From: Molossus alvarezi
Taxonomy: Eukaryota > Chordata > Mammalia > Chiroptera > Molossidae
Assembly: GCA_037176705.1 (NCBI GenBank)
Contig: CM073888.1
Coordinates: 45,452,810-45,516,809, forward strand
Reading direction: 5' to 3'
Length of the DNA: 64,000 bases
This document shows, piece after piece, positions 1 through 11,042 of this stretch. Each line of letters begins with the position of its first letter. Position 1 is the first letter of the stretch. The notes below the pieces were generated by a model that had not been told where the DNA came from, did no database searches, and saw only the letters and a list, made by a program, of their open reading frames with translations. The position numbers were made by a program, and so were the translations under genes.

Positions 1-166
1 AGAGAAACATCGACGTGAAGGGACACATCGAGTGGCCGCCACCTGCACGACTGACCAGAGCCGGGGACAAACTGCAACCGAGGTACATGCCCTTAGCGGG
101 AACTGAACCCGGGTCTCTCTGGACCGCAGGCCGACGCTTTAACTGCTGAGCCAAACCAGCCAGGGC
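1..166 (-). mobile_element. VES-type SINE, cut by window start
   Basis: Reverse complement of a tRNA-derived bat SINE. The 5' head (GCCCTGGC...) ends at 166 and the B-box-like GGGTTCAGTTCCC lies near 100-115. The A-rich tail is outside the window. Confidence 0.9.
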
Positions 167-169
167 AAC

Positions 170-350
170 TTTCAAAACATTATCTCATTTAATCCTTCCA
201 AAACTTAGTGAAGTAAGTGTTATGATCTGTAATATGCAGATAAGGAAACTCATAATCAGAGAAAGTAACTAATTAGCTCAAGATTTATCAGCTGGTTAAG
301 CCATGGAGTCAGAATTTAAACCTGGTCCTAACGCTTTTCTGTATCCCACG
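170..350. repeat. Ancient MIR/L2-class fragment
   Basis: Degenerate match to the old mammalian repeat containing 'tctcatttaatcct ... gataaggaaact ... agagaaagtaact'. The exact family cannot be fixed by eye. Confidence 0.5.
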
Positions 351-516
351 TACCTAGATACACTGTAGGACTCTTGTCCTGTGGGAATGGACATCAAGAA
401 CAGACACGGGGGAAACAGAGGGAGTAACATTTGAATGCAGTTCTACGAAAATATTTGTTGATCCTTTATTTAACAGAAGTGAATGTCACTCTCTCAAGGA
501 GTTTATAAGAGAGGCA

Positions 517-887
517 TATATAAACCTAAAATTCTTTGCTTTATCTCTTCCCACCCCTCCCACCCCCCATCCCTCTGAGGTCTGTCAGTCTGTGGTTCTG
601 GATCTCTTCTGGTCAACAGCTTATTTTGTTCATTATGTTCCACAAATAAGTGAGATCATGTGGTACTTGTCTTTCTCTGACTAGCTTATTTCTCTCAGCA
701 TAGTACTCTCCAGGTCCCTCCATGATGTCTCAAAGGGCAAGAGATCCCTCTTTCTTAACGGCTGCATAGTATTCCATTGTGTAAATGTACCACAGCAAAG
801 GAGGGGGGTCAATGAAGAAAAATGGGGGATATCTGTAATACTTTCAATAATAAAATTTAAAAATTATTTATATAAACCTAAAATTCT
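517..887 (+). mobile_element. Short L1 insertion with 5' inversion
   Basis: A perfect 19-bp target-site duplication (tatataaacctaaaattct) sits at 517-535 and 869-887. Inside it, 536 to about 792 is L1 3' sequence on the minus strand, with the '...gctgcatagtattccattgtg' signature. From about 793 to 868 the L1 3' end runs on the plus strand and finishes in an A-rich tail. This is the classic twin-priming product. No ORF survives. Confidence 0.88.
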
Positions 888-1746
888 AACATGCAATAAT
901 AGATATAACAATAGACGTACTGAAGTAGAAAGTAGTAAAGAAGAACTGACTCATTTTCTAATGGAAGAGATGGGGAGAAGGGTGAGGGAATAGCTGTGAA
1001 GAAAAATTTCCCACATTGAAACTGGGCCTTGAAGGTTAATAACGAAGAGTTTATATAACATGGAGTATATGGATGGCAGGGTGAGGGTAAAAAAGGTGTG
1101 TGGGAAATTATAAATAGTTGGCTATTATCAGAAGAGAATATTTATTTATTTATTAACTTATTCAACAAGCACTTATTGAGTGCCTACTAAAGGTTAGGCA
1201 CTGTTTGAGGTACTAGACATAAAGTAGAGAACAAGAGAGTTCATGGACCATGTAATGTACCAGGAGTTTTGGGAACTGATGTTGTACACGTCAGAAAAGG
1301 AGCAACCGGATTAGTCTTGCTGCCAGGACAGAGGCTGCGTTTTCCCTTGTCATTGCCAGTGTGCCCAGGAAGCACAGGGAGCAGGGTGCTGGCCTGGGCA
1401 GGCTGCCACACAGCACTTTGCAGCAGTGTGGAGGGTGGTCATGAGGGGGGACAGGAAGACCGGCGGGAGGCCATTACTGCATCCCAGATGAGAGATGAAA
1501 AGGTTGTGTTTGACTAGTACCTTGGCAGTAAAATGGACAGCACCTAGTGTTGATTGGATATGAATGATTAAAATAAAAAATAATTAAAGGGGTACTCCCA
1601 GGTTTGAGGGTTAGTGGCTGGGTGGATGGGAGTACTTTTCAACAGAATCGGGAATACAGAATGAATAAGAAATTGATGAGGAAAGAAAGAAACAGATTTG
1701 GATATGATAAAGAGTTTGAAGTACGTGTGCAGTATTCAAGTTCTTT
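888..1746. other. Intron, no gene seen
   Basis: AT-rich unique-looking DNA. About 1150-1240 resembles an ancient repeat ('cttattgagtgcctactaaaggttaggcactg'). The open frames here are short and show no recognisable domain. Confidence 0.6.
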
Positions 1747-1762
1747 TTATTTACATATTTTA

Positions 1763-2020
1763 TTTTATTATTATTTTTTTTATCCTCACCCGAGGACATT
1801 TTTCCATTTTTTTATTCAGATATAGCGGGAGGGAGAGAGAGGAAGAGAGAGAGAGAGAAACATCGACGTGAAAGGGACACATCGAGTGGCTGCCACCCGC
1901 ACAACCAACCAGGGCCGGGGACAAACTGCAACCGAGGTACGTGCCCTTAGCGGGAACCGAACCCAGGTCTCTCCGGACCGCAGGCCGATGCTCTAACCGC
2001 TGAGCCAAACCGGCCAGGGC
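1763..2020 (-). mobile_element. VES SINE, full length
   Basis: Bounded by an exact 16-bp target-site duplication (ttatttacatatttta) at 1747-1762 and 2021-2036. The T-rich tail is on the left and the tRNA-like head on the right. Confidence 0.95.
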
Positions 2021-2040
2021 TTATTTACATATTTTAAATC

Positions 2041-2260
2041 CTTATCTGAGAATATTTTTCTATTTATTTTTAGACAGAGTGGGTGGGAGAAAGAGAAACA
2101 TCAACATGAGAGAGACACATCTATAGATTGCTTCCCGCAAGACCCTGGCCAGTGCTGGGACCTAACCACAACCAAGGTACATGCCCTTGACCAGAATCGA
2201 ACTCCTGACTCTCTGGTCCGCGGACCGACGCTCTAACCACTGAGCCAAGTTGGCCAGGGC
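2041..2260 (-). mobile_element. Older VES-like SINE
   Basis: A diverged copy directly after the duplication of the preceding VES. Head at 2245-2260, tail 'cttatctgagaatatttttc' on the left. No clear target-site duplication. Confidence 0.85.
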
Positions 2261-2605
2261 AATTTTGCAAAATATTTTATTTCTTTCACATTATGATCTT
2301 ATTCGGGGATTCTCCTCCCTTCCAAGTTCAACATGGTGTCAAAGGATAGTTGATAGAGGCCATTAAGATTCACCTTTCACTGGAGCAAAAGGGGTCCATT
2401 TTTATAAAATGTCTCCTTTATCTGCTATTTCAGATACACGACAGAGAGAATACCATGAGAATTTTATTTCATAATTTTATTACTTTCTGTAACAGAAAGC
2501 ACTAAACTTGGAGGAGAGGGATGCTCAAATTCTGATACAAGAGGAAATATTTATTTGCAGTTCCAGTGCTAAAATTTTCTATTCCCAGAATGGTGGCAAA
2601 GTTCT

Positions 2606-2744
2606 TTTTGTTTTTAATTTTATTTATTGATTTTAGAAAGAGAGAGAGAAACATTGATTTGTTGTCCTACTGACTGGAGATCAAATCCAGGAACTTGGCA
2701 TATTGGAATGATGCTCTAACCAAATGAACTACCCTGCCAGGGCT
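2606..2744 (-). mobile_element. Degenerate, internally deleted tRNA-derived SINE
   Basis: Retains the 'attgattttagaaagagagagagaaacattgatt' tail module and a decayed head ending in ccagggct. The middle part is missing. Confidence 0.7.
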
Positions 2745-2834
2745 CTGCAAAGTTCTAATTTAAAGTATTTGAAAGATGATTCAAGGATATATATTTTTAA
2801 GGCTTACATTCTATTCATTAAAACTAGTTTTTTA

Positions 2835-3061
2835 GCCTGGCCAGTGTGGCTCAGTGGATTGAGCATCATCCCATGGACTGAGAGGTCCTGGTTCGATTCC
2901 TGGTCAGGGCACATGCCTGGGTTTTAAGCTTGATCCCTAGTAGGGGGTGCGCAGGAGGCAGCCAATTGATGTTTCTCTCTCACATCGATGTTTCTCTCTC
3001 TCTCTAAAAAAAATCAATAAAAACATTTAAAAAAAGAAATTATAAAAAACAATAAACAAAA
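2835..3061 (+). mobile_element. tRNA-derived bat SINE, older subtype
   Basis: Head 'gcctggccagtgtggctcagtgg', then 'gatccctagtagggggtgcgcaggaggcag', then an A-rich tail. A 10-bp duplication (tagtttttta) flanks it at 2825-2834 and 3062-3071. Confidence 0.88.
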
Positions 3062-3186
3062 TAGTTTTTTAGTGCTAATAGATACCATAGTTTATAGTTC
3101 AAGGCATGGGATTTAGTCAGCCTGCATTAGCGTTTCTTTAGATGAAATGGTCTGTTGCAGCATTTTTTTGCATGTGTAAGGTTTTA

Positions 3187-3404
3187 AAATATATAGTTTT
3201 ACTGATTTTTAGAGAGAGAGGAGGGGAATGGGAGACAAAAAGAAAAACAGCAATGTGAGAGCGAGACATCGATCAGCTGCCTCCTGCACACCCTCTACCA
3301 GGGATTTAGTCCACAACCTGGGCATGTGCCCTGGCCGGGGATGGAACCAGCAACCATTTAGTGCACAGGATGATGCCCAGCCAACTGAGCCATACCAGCC
3401 AGGG
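3187..3404 (-). mobile_element. tRNA-derived bat SINE, older subtype
   Basis: Reverse-complement copy with 'cagctgcctcctgcacaccctctac' in the body and the head ending 'ccagccaggg' at 3404. Confidence 0.85.
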
Positions 3405-3749
3405 ATATAAGCTTTATTTTAATCGTAAACCTGCAGAAGGTTCTTGGTACAGGTGCTAAGATGAAAAGTCACAGTGTCCAATTCCACTCCTCCGCATCTC
3501 TGTCTCATTCTTCCGAAGTAGTGCTTTAAAAATCATTCTTCTGGTAGTTCTGTAACTTTAGTCCATGTAGTTATAGCACTACTGCTTATTTCATCAATTT
3601 TAGATAACACCCACTTATGAAAAATAAAGATTTATCTGCTCTCACTTCTCTGTTCTGTTTACCACTGTTTACTGTTCTGTTGATTTTCAATTGCTGTAGG
3701 TACATTTTTCTAACATTAAATAATATATTTGTTCATCAATTTTTGATAG

Positions 3750-4140
3750 ACTACATGCCAAGCTGTTGTGACAAAAGAGATTCCAAGTGGAGTGACTTAC
3801 ACAAGTAGAAGTTTATTTGTCTCCCCCATAACAGCCCAGGATAGGTAATAGCCCAGGGTTGGATTGGTGAATCCAATGGATTTTTTTTCTTTGCCCATGG
3901 CCTGTTAAGCCTGCTTTCCTTGTCCAGTAGCTGTCATCTCAGGGCCCAGGTGTGCTGCACCAGTTGTTGCCATTTCCCAGGGGGAAGAAGTCGAAAGCAG
4001 GTGACTCTGTCTTTAAAGGAGGTGACCCGAAAGACCACACATTGTATTGACTTATATTCCATTGGCCAAAACTTAGTATCATGTTCACAACACAGCAAAG
4101 GAGCTGAGTAATGTAACTGTTATGTAATTTAGCTAAAATT
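3750..4140. repeat. Probable ancient interspersed repeat, class unresolved
   Basis: Contains 'agaagtttatttgtctc' and later 'attccattggccaaaactta', motifs seen in old mammalian repeats. The stretch at 5215-5620 seems to belong to the same family. No reading frame of interest. Confidence 0.35.
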
Positions 4141-4560
4141 TCAGAGGGTTCTATTACTAAGACAAGGAAGAATAGATTCTAAAGGTCAATTAGAACTTTC
4201 TAATCTAGTTAGTATCTCTTAACTCTCTACTTTATAAGATGAGGGTCCTGATACTGTTACCATTTCCTCTGCCTTTCTTTCTGGACTTCTTTACATTTAT
4301 TAGCTATATGCATTTTTAATTTTTAAATTATGAAGTTACTAATGTTTACATTCTGTTCTGAGACCACAGCCAAGTCTTTGTCTATAGTTGTTTCTAGAAG
4401 CATACACCTCCCCCGCCCCCTCCCACACAGATACCTATTGTTTACTTACAGGTCAAAAAAATGAACTCTTAATACAGTTCATTCTCCTTAGATCCAGGGT
4501 CATGATTTCTGGGCCACTGGAAAGGATATACATTTTTTCTAGCATCATGACAGATGAATA

Positions 4561-5135
4561 GTTTTTTTTTTTTTTTCAATAATATTTGCAGATTTATTAA
4601 AAGCAGGGCACTTTATTTTTAAGATCTGCATCTGGGCACTGACTTATGGGATCAGTAAGAGAAGAAGCATTGAATGTGGTTAGTTTCCAGGAGCTTTCGG
4701 TGAGTTCAGGAAATGAGATACTTGTATCCAGTCATTTTACTGTGACCAGGAGCTGCTCAGTCAGTTTTACAGCTGAGTGAAACCTTAGTTCTTGAGGAGC
4801 TTGTACCAGTTTGTAAGCTCCAGGTGATCTGAGGTAAAGTAGTTCACTCCTAGCTCTTAATGTTTCATTATGAGAGGGGAGCCATATCTTTGGACCAAGG
4901 TGAGAATCTCTTTGGAATACTTAGAAACAGAAGGGATGACTAATGAGATCTGCATCTGGGCACTGACTTATCAGATCAGTAAGAGGAGATGCACTGAATC
5001 TTCTGGGCTCTTCAAGGTGGTCTCACTGTCTTTAACATTGGAGTTCCCATCATTTCAGACGCCACCGTTTTCCCAAACAAGGACAGCAATCTGGGACACA
5101 GGAATTCTGGCCATTGAGGAATTTTTAGTGTAGTA
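4561..5135 (-). pseudogene. Candidate processed retrocopy of an unidentified mRNA
   Basis: A T-run at 4561-4576 is followed by a reverse-complement AATAAA signal (tttatt, about 4594-4599) in the position expected for the 3' end of a polyadenylated transcript on the minus strand. The body is of higher complexity than its surroundings and has no long open frame. A segment of about 50 bp occurs twice, near 4622-4672 and 4948-4998, in the same orientation. I do not recognise the parent gene and find no clear target-site duplication, so this is tentative. Confidence 0.3.
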
Positions 5136-5139
5136 GGAG

Positions 5140-5230
5140 AGAGATTAAAATAGACTTCAGTTCAAATTCCAGCTCCGTCATCTACTGGCCATATGACCTC
5201 CGCCAAGCTATTCCATGAACTTTAATTTTT
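5140..5230 (+). repeat. MIR fragment
   Basis: Reads 'cagttcaaattccagctccgtcatctactggccatatgacc', the conserved MIR core in diverged form. Confidence 0.6.
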
Positions 5231-5619
5231 GCTGGAACACATCATCCCCAAATCCCAATGGTTTAAAACACAAAGTTTATTTCCTGCTTGTAATTCATGT
5301 TCACTGTCTGTTAGAGAGGAACTCTTCTTCATGTCTCCTTACTCCAGGGTCATGGTTAACGGAGCAGCCACTATCTAATTATAGAACATTGCTGGTCACT
5401 GTTGGAGCAGGAAAGGATAGTCTGACACCATCAATTTAAGTGCTCTGGTTTAGAAGTGACACACATTATCATTTCTGTTCACAACTTAGTGCCTAGAACT
5501 AGTGACGTGGTCTCCCTCAACCACAGGGAGCTGGCCAGGAAATGCATTCCTACCATGTCCTTGGAGAGCAAGAAATATTGGACAAATAGTACTAGTGACT
5601 ACCACATAGAGGAATACCT

Positions 5620-5720
5620 AGCTCAGGGTGGATGTGAGGACTAAATGATATGTGCTCACGTACTCAGTCACCTAGTGTAGGTGCTCAACATTGATTATCA
5701 GTAGCAGTAATCATCATAGT
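5620..5720 (+). repeat. MIR 3' part
   Basis: The 'gaggactaaatgatatgtgctcac ... gtgtaggtgctcaac' string fits the 3' half of a MIR. Confidence 0.5.
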
Positions 5721-6677
5721 AAGGTCTACACATGCAAAATATTTGAATAACAGTGTTAAGTGGGTCTAAAGCTGCTTTCACATAAGCTGTATAAGACTAC
5801 ATCACAGTGCATATGAAAGTGCCTTGTAAATTAGAACATAACGTGCAAATGCAAGTCAACGTTGTTATTATCCAAGAGATATTAGAATATACAGCATTAG
5901 AATTTGATTCAATGTTAGAGCTAGATCTTCATAGTTATCTATCAAGAAATGATGGTTGAGTTATAATAATAGGTGAGATTTACAAGAGAGATTAAATAGT
6001 GAGAAATACGGAGGGTACCAAAGGAGTAGCTCTGGAGCATAGTCGCAGTTTGGAAATCAGAAGGAAATATCACAGGAGATAGAGAAATGGTTTCTGGAAA
6101 GCAAGGAAGAAAATGATACTTTCTAGTACCATCGAAAAGCCAAATGAAGAATGTTTTCAGTAAGGCAAATCACCATTATAAAATGTCCCTAAGAAGCGTT
6201 GAGTGTCAGTTCTGTGAGTTCTGTGGAGAGTCTTAACAAATAATCAATAGGGAATATATTTAAGAAAGAAATCGAGGTATTACTTCAGAGGGGTGTGTGC
6301 CAGTAGCAGTGCAGCGAGGACGTTATCACAAACCCACATTCACGGCGAGGCTTCCGGGCTCAGAGGGAAGCACGGGAGGGAAGCTAACTGGTCAGGGAGG
6401 GAGCGTCCGTTTGAAGTCAGGTGCGAGGAAAGCAAAACCAGCTGTACTATATAAATACAACAAAACGAAAGAGTAAGAGAGAAAACTTTGAAAAAGTATA
6501 AAGGAACTTTTTATAGTAATAAAAAATGATTTGTTTATGGGGGTTTTGCTTTCCTGTTGGCACTTTTTAAATATTAAGAAAATGAAGCATATAATGTAGA
6601 CGCTATGAACGATGAAATCAATGTACATTTTAGAAGACAAAGATTTGTTTTACATTGGCGGATAGAAGTTTTAAAAT
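5721..6677. other. Intron, no gene seen
   Basis: About 950 bp of AT-rich sequence. The short frame on the minus strand (6392-6640) is leucine/phenylalanine-rich, has no family resemblance and looks random. Confidence 0.6.
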
Positions 6678-6687
6678 ATTAATGAAA

Positions 6688-6938
6688 GCCCTGGCCAGTT
6701 TGGCTCAGTGGTTGAAGCATTGGCCCGAGGATCAGTGAGTCGTAGGTTCGATTCTGGTCAAGGGCACGTACCTCGGTTGTGATTTGTCTCTGGCCCTGGT
6801 CGGGTTGTGCAGGAGGCAACCAGTCATTGTGGCTCTTTCACATCGAAGTTTCTCTCTGTCTCTCTCTCTCTCCCTCCGTCCCACTCTATCTGAAGATAAA
6901 CAGAAAAAATATATCCTCGGTGAGTATTAAAAAAAAAA
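6688..6938 (+). mobile_element. VES-like SINE
   Basis: Head 'gccctggccagtttggctcag', CT-rich body, tail 'atcctcggtgagtattaaaa'. A short duplication (attaatgaaag) is at 6678-6688 and 6939-6949. Confidence 0.9.
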
Positions 6939-6949
6939 ATTAATGAAAG

Positions 6950-7283
6950 AATGAACAAATCCCTGTATTTGATTACATTCTTTACAAAACAGGAAACTTG
7001 AAAAACAGGTAACATTTAGTAGAGTTATAATTAGCACTAGAAGAAGATGGACTTTTGTTTGTAATTCTATCTTAATTATATTGGTGTGTCTTCTGAATGG
7101 ACACAGTTTAACCCTTGCATTGTGAATATTAGGTACAATTCTTCTTTTGCCCCTTTCCTACTTTTTATGTGAACTGAATCATAAAGAAAATGTAGATGCT
7201 GCAACATGTAGGCAAAGAGGGGTTTCAGCCTAATGTTTTCTCCAAGTGGCTGTCTGACCTTTCATTAGTCTCTTTTTAAACAA
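6950..7283. other. Intron, no gene seen
   Basis: AT-rich spacer between two SINEs without recognised features. Confidence 0.6.
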
Positions 7284-7294
7284 CAATATTTTTT

Positions 7295-7550
7295 GCCTTG
7301 GCCAGTTTGGCTGAGTGGTTAGAGCATCGGCCTGTAGACCAGAGAGTCCCTGGTTCAGTTCCCACTAAGGGCACGTACCTCGGTTGCAGTTTGTCCCCGG
7401 CCATGGTTGGGTTGTGTGGGTGGCAACCAGTCAATGTGTCTCTCTCACGTCGATGTTTCTCTCTTTCTCCCTCCTGCTCTATTTGAAGATAAATGCAAAA
7501 ATGTCCTAGGGTGAGGATAAAAAAAGAATAATAATAAATAAAAATAAAAA
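7295..7550 (+). mobile_element. VES-like SINE
   Basis: Head 'gccttggccagtttggctgag' and a long A-rich tail. The flanking 10-mers caatattttt (7284-7293) and caatgttttt (7551-7560) are a one-mismatch target-site duplication. Confidence 0.9.
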
Positions 7551-7561
7551 CAATGTTTTTG

Positions 7562-7768
7562 TGGGGTTTTTTTGTTTTTGTTTTTTTGTTTTAAATTGAT
7601 TTTAGAGAAAGAAACATCGATGTGAGAAACATCAATTGGTTGCCTTCCACATGCATCTGACCAGGGACCAAATCCAAAATGTGGGCATGTGCCCTGACCA
7701 GGAATTGAACTGGCAATCTTTTGGTGTATGGGAGGATGCTCAGCCAACTAATTTACACCAGACAGGGC
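7562..7768 (-). mobile_element. Older tRNA-derived SINE
   Basis: T-rich tail at the left, 'catcgatgtgagaaacatcaattgg' in the body, decayed head 'cagacagggc' at the right. Confidence 0.8.
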
Positions 7769-8128
7769 TTATTCAGTCTCTTCATTTCTGTTCTGTTATT
7801 TTAAAAAAGAAGATGATTTTATTCATTATTTTATTCATTCAGTCCGTTGTTTCTCCCACTCTTTTTCCACTGAGGTACACATGATGGATGATATTTCATG
7901 AGCAACACGCTCACATAGTCACACACAGATTATGAGTATAGACTGAGGAACAGGTGGTCTAGGCTGCACATTCCTGGTGCTAGTTCTAACTCCATTCTTT
8001 TCTCTCCCATTCCAGAAAGCATGTCAGAAAACAAGTAAATGAAGGTGCTGTTGTTAAAGAGATAACTCAAAATAAATCTTTGTTGTTTTCTTAAAAATCC
8101 TTATTCTCAAACTTCGGGAGCTAAAGAC
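7769..8128. other. Intron, no gene seen
   Basis: Unique-looking AT-rich sequence, no repeat or exon recognised. Confidence 0.6.
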
Positions 8129-8148
8129 AGCTTTTTTTTTTTAAAGCA

Positions 8149-8396
8149 GCCCTGGCCGGTTTGCTCAGTGGTTAGAGCGTCGGCCTGCGGTCCAGAGAGA
8201 CCCGGGTTCGGTTCCCGCTAAGGGCACGTACCTCGGTTGCAATTTGTCCCAGGCCCTGGTTGGTCGTGTGGGTGGCAGCCACTCGATGTGTCCCTTTCAC
8301 GTTGATATTTCTCTCTCTCTCTATTCCTCTCTCTCCCTCCCACTCTACCTGAACAAAAAAATGGAAAAATGTCCTTGGGTGAGGATAAAAAAAAAT
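8149..8396 (+). mobile_element. VES SINE inside the left arm of an inverted duplication
   Basis: Head 'gccctggccggtttgctcagtgg', tail '...gtgaggataaaaaaaa'. The flanks 'taaagca' and 'taaaagca' look like a short duplication. It separates a short piece (about 8129-8148) from the main left arm at 8409. Confidence 0.9.
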
Positions 8397-8408
8397 AATG
8401 AAATAAAA

Positions 8409-8670
8409 GCAAACCCAGAAAGTATTATATTAGCACCAATAAAGTAGAGCACCTGAAGTGATCAATAGTGTTTAGAACAGTAGTCTTTTTACACTGAAGA
8501 ATACAAAAGGCATGATCTGTGACAGTGTTCGCCATTTCCAAATCCTACCAGGCATGCCTTTCACAGGTTAGGGGTTGATATAACCCTAATTATAGTAAAA
8601 AAAAACCCCAGCTATTTCTGCAAAATGCATGCAAAGTGACATTACTTACACACTGTTCTAAAAATATGTA
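8409..8670 (+). repeat. Inverted duplication, left arm (partner 14242-14508)
   Basis: The arm pairs with the reverse complement of 14242-14508. By eye about 13 substitutions or single-base gaps separate them, outside an internal A-run of variable length, so identity is about 95%. Homology may continue weakly across the neighbouring VES to about 8129. No protein-coding potential is seen. The arm holds 'ttaggggttgatataaccctaa', a small internal palindrome shared by both copies. Confidence 0.85.
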
Positions 8671-8926
8671 GCTGTTATCTCTAAGTAGTCTGGAGGACTG
8701 ACTGAGGATTCTGAATAGCCAGTGTTCTGTTGTTTTTATGACAAATACAAAAAGATCTCTGCTTAACCAAAAGGATGCCCAATTCTAGCTAATAGCCAAT
8801 TCTAATGGCCTGTTGATTTCAACAAGTAAATGAGTGATTGACCAGTTCATTCAACAAACATGAATTGAACATACCTGGTGCCAGGTACCATGCTAATAAG
8901 AACAAAAATGTTTCTGTGGAACTTTG
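8671..8926. other. Intron, no gene seen
   Basis: Spacer; 8840-8900 ('ttcattcaacaaacatgaattgaacatacctggtgccaggtacc') resembles an ancient repeat end. Confidence 0.5.
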
Positions 8927-8934
8927 CTGTAGAC

Positions 8935-9405
8935 CAGTGGTTCTCAACCTTCCTAATGCTGCAACCCTTTATTTTTTTATCCTCACCTGAGAACATTTTT
9001 CCATTTTTTGTTCAGATAGAATGGGAGGGAGAGAGAGAGAGAAACATCAATGCAAAAAGGACACATTGAGTGACTGCCTCCCACACGACCCAACCAGGGC
9101 TGGGTACAAACTGCAACTGTGGTACATGCCCTTAGCGGGAACTGAACCCGGGTCTCTCTGGACCGCAGGCCGACGCTCTAACCACTGAGCAAAACTGGCC
9201 AGGGCCGCAACCCTTTAACCCAGTTCCTCATGTTGTATGTGGGCGTGTCTGCATGTGGGTGGACCCGCCTGGAGGAGGATAGAGGAGCGGTGTCTCGGTT
9301 CCTAAGACCATTGGAAATATGTGTTTTCGGATTGTCTTAGGCGAACCCTGTGAAATGGTCATTTGACCCCCAAAGGGGTTGTGACCCACAGGTTGAGAAC
9401 CACTG
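8935..9405. mobile_element. SPIN-type hAT non-autonomous element, interrupted by a VES
   Basis: Both ends carry the terminal inverted repeat CAGTGGTTCTCAACCT. An exact 8-bp duplication (ctgtagac) lies at 8927-8934 and 9406-9413, the hallmark of hAT transposition. With the VES and its duplication removed the element is 225 bp, the same length as the copy at 44147. It encodes no transposase. The right part ('ttaggcgaaccctgtgaaatggtcatttgacccccaaagggg') is the SPIN 3' signature as I remember it. Confidence 0.9.
8972..9206 (-). mobile_element. VES SINE nested in the SPIN element
   Basis: An 11-bp duplication of SPIN sequence (gcaacccttta) at 8961-8971 and 9207-9217 proves insertion into an already resident SPIN. 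Full-length head and tail. Confidence 0.93.
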
Positions 9406-9413
9406 CTGTAGAC

Positions 9414-10200
9414 AGTTAGATTGGTGGTTCCCAAATGCTGGCCCAAGATGAAATTTCTTCTTTAATAATGAAATGAGAAAAATAGCGACAATGAAAAAAT
9501 TTTCCCATAAAACTAAACATATTCTATTCACAAGAATGTTCTTTATTTATCATGGTGAAATTAGAGTTTGGGGCTTTTTGTTTGTATTTTGCCTTTACTT
9601 GACAAAATTCAAATTTGTCGACTCTCCTTTGACCACTGTAGTTTTTGGGGGACATTTACCAGCTTGTGGAAAATCACTGATGTAGACATTCCTTTGTCAT
9701 TTATTGGAAAGGGATTTGACCTTTAGGTTTGACCCTTTAAATCTACTAGCACAATCAGCTCATTTATTCTGGAGCTAATTATCAACTTTGTGAGTTCTTT
9801 GAATTCCTTGTTTATACCATCTTTCTCTGGCATTTTATCATTCAATTGCAAGGAAAAAAAGTAAAAAGAAATAAAAATAACCCCAAACCAAAAACTAACA
9901 AACTAACTATAGTCAAATTTTTGGATTTCAGAGTTCTGGGTGTGGAGAAAGATTGAGAGGAAGTAAAAATGTTGACCAAAAAGGACATTTAAATTATCTT
10001 TAGATCTCAGGTCAGAATGCATTTTCAACCTCCCACCTTCATAGGAACCGCTAATTCCTATGAAGGAACCAACTGGTCTTAATTCATACTATTACCTCTA
10101 AGCACCATTAGCAGTTGAGATGGCAGAGAGAACAGAGTGTGGGAAATGATGACCCTGAACCATCAGTTCCATAGAATCGGTCATTTACATTGCCTTTTTT
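9414..10200. other. Intron, no gene seen
   Basis: Unique-looking sequence. The small open frames have no recognisable product. Confidence 0.6.
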
Positions 10201-10204
10201 TTTT

Positions 10205-10480
10205 TCACTCAGTGAATGGTGCCAGGTACTGGGATAACAAAGATGAAAAAGACACCGTCCCTGCACTTAAGGCACTTATAATACTTTAGAAGAGGGAGAC
10301 AGAGATGTAAGCAAATCAGTGCTCTGCAAGTTGTTACAGGGGATGCAGTAGCATGTTGGCGCCTCAGTGGGGACCATGTTGGAGAGGGTAGGCGTGGTGG
10401 GAGGTAGGAGTGGTGGCAGGAGGAGCAAGGTTGTGGGATGAAGAAAGACATGGACATGGAAATAGGAAACAGCAGACCTA
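10205..10480. repeat. Ancient interspersed repeat fragment
   Basis: Reads 'gccaggtactgggataacaaagatgaaaaagacaccgtccctgcact', followed by 'gggagacagagatgtaagcaaatcagtgct'. This is a familiar old mammalian repeat; class not resolved. Confidence 0.5.
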
Positions 10481-10936
10481 TTTGGGGGGGAAATTATGAG
10501 CATATTTGTATGGCAGGAGCGTGGTGTGGGGTGGGATGTGGTTATGGCAGGAGAAAGGCTGAATATTTAGAACTTTAGATGCTTTGTTTAGGAATTTGGG
10601 CTTTATCCAAAGGATTTACCAGAATGTGTTCTGTGGGATGGTGATAGGAAAGAAAGGGGTTCTCTGTGGTCAAAACTATTTGAGAGGCACCAAGTGAGAC
10701 AAAGTTAAGCAGGTGTATTTACTGCAAAGAGTCTAAGACTCTTTATATTGGGTAGCATTTCTACAATTATTTGACTACCTTCTTGAAAGGGTAATTTCCT
10801 GTTTCTCAGAACATGGTTTGGGAAACCCTGCAATCTGCAATAGGGAATCATGAAAGACTTCTAATCAGAGAATTATTGACAATCATGTAATCTAATTCTA
10901 TTTAACACATAGTGTGATACTGCTTATTCGGACTGT
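10481..10936. other. Intron, no gene seen
   Basis: Nothing recognised apart from possible decayed DNA-transposon sequence near 10795-10835. Confidence 0.5.
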
Positions 10937-10946
10937 TCAACCAGTA

Positions 10947-11000
10947 TTTTTTTTTTTATCCTCACCTGAGGACATTTTTCATTTTTTGTTCAGGTAGACT

Positions 11001-11042
<42 letters not shown>

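Noticed and set aside
1760..2008. Recurrent small proteins of the type MAQRLERRPAVQRDPGSVPAKGTYLGC...
   Set aside because: The same frame appears at many loci (1760, 23226, 24292, 49755, 50689, 61871) because it is the translation of VES SINEs.
8971..9206. tRNA gene suggested by A- and B-box-like motifs in VES copies
   Set aside because: The motifs belong to tRNA-derived SINE heads. There is no complete cloverleaf, and the sequence is followed by a SINE body and A-tail.
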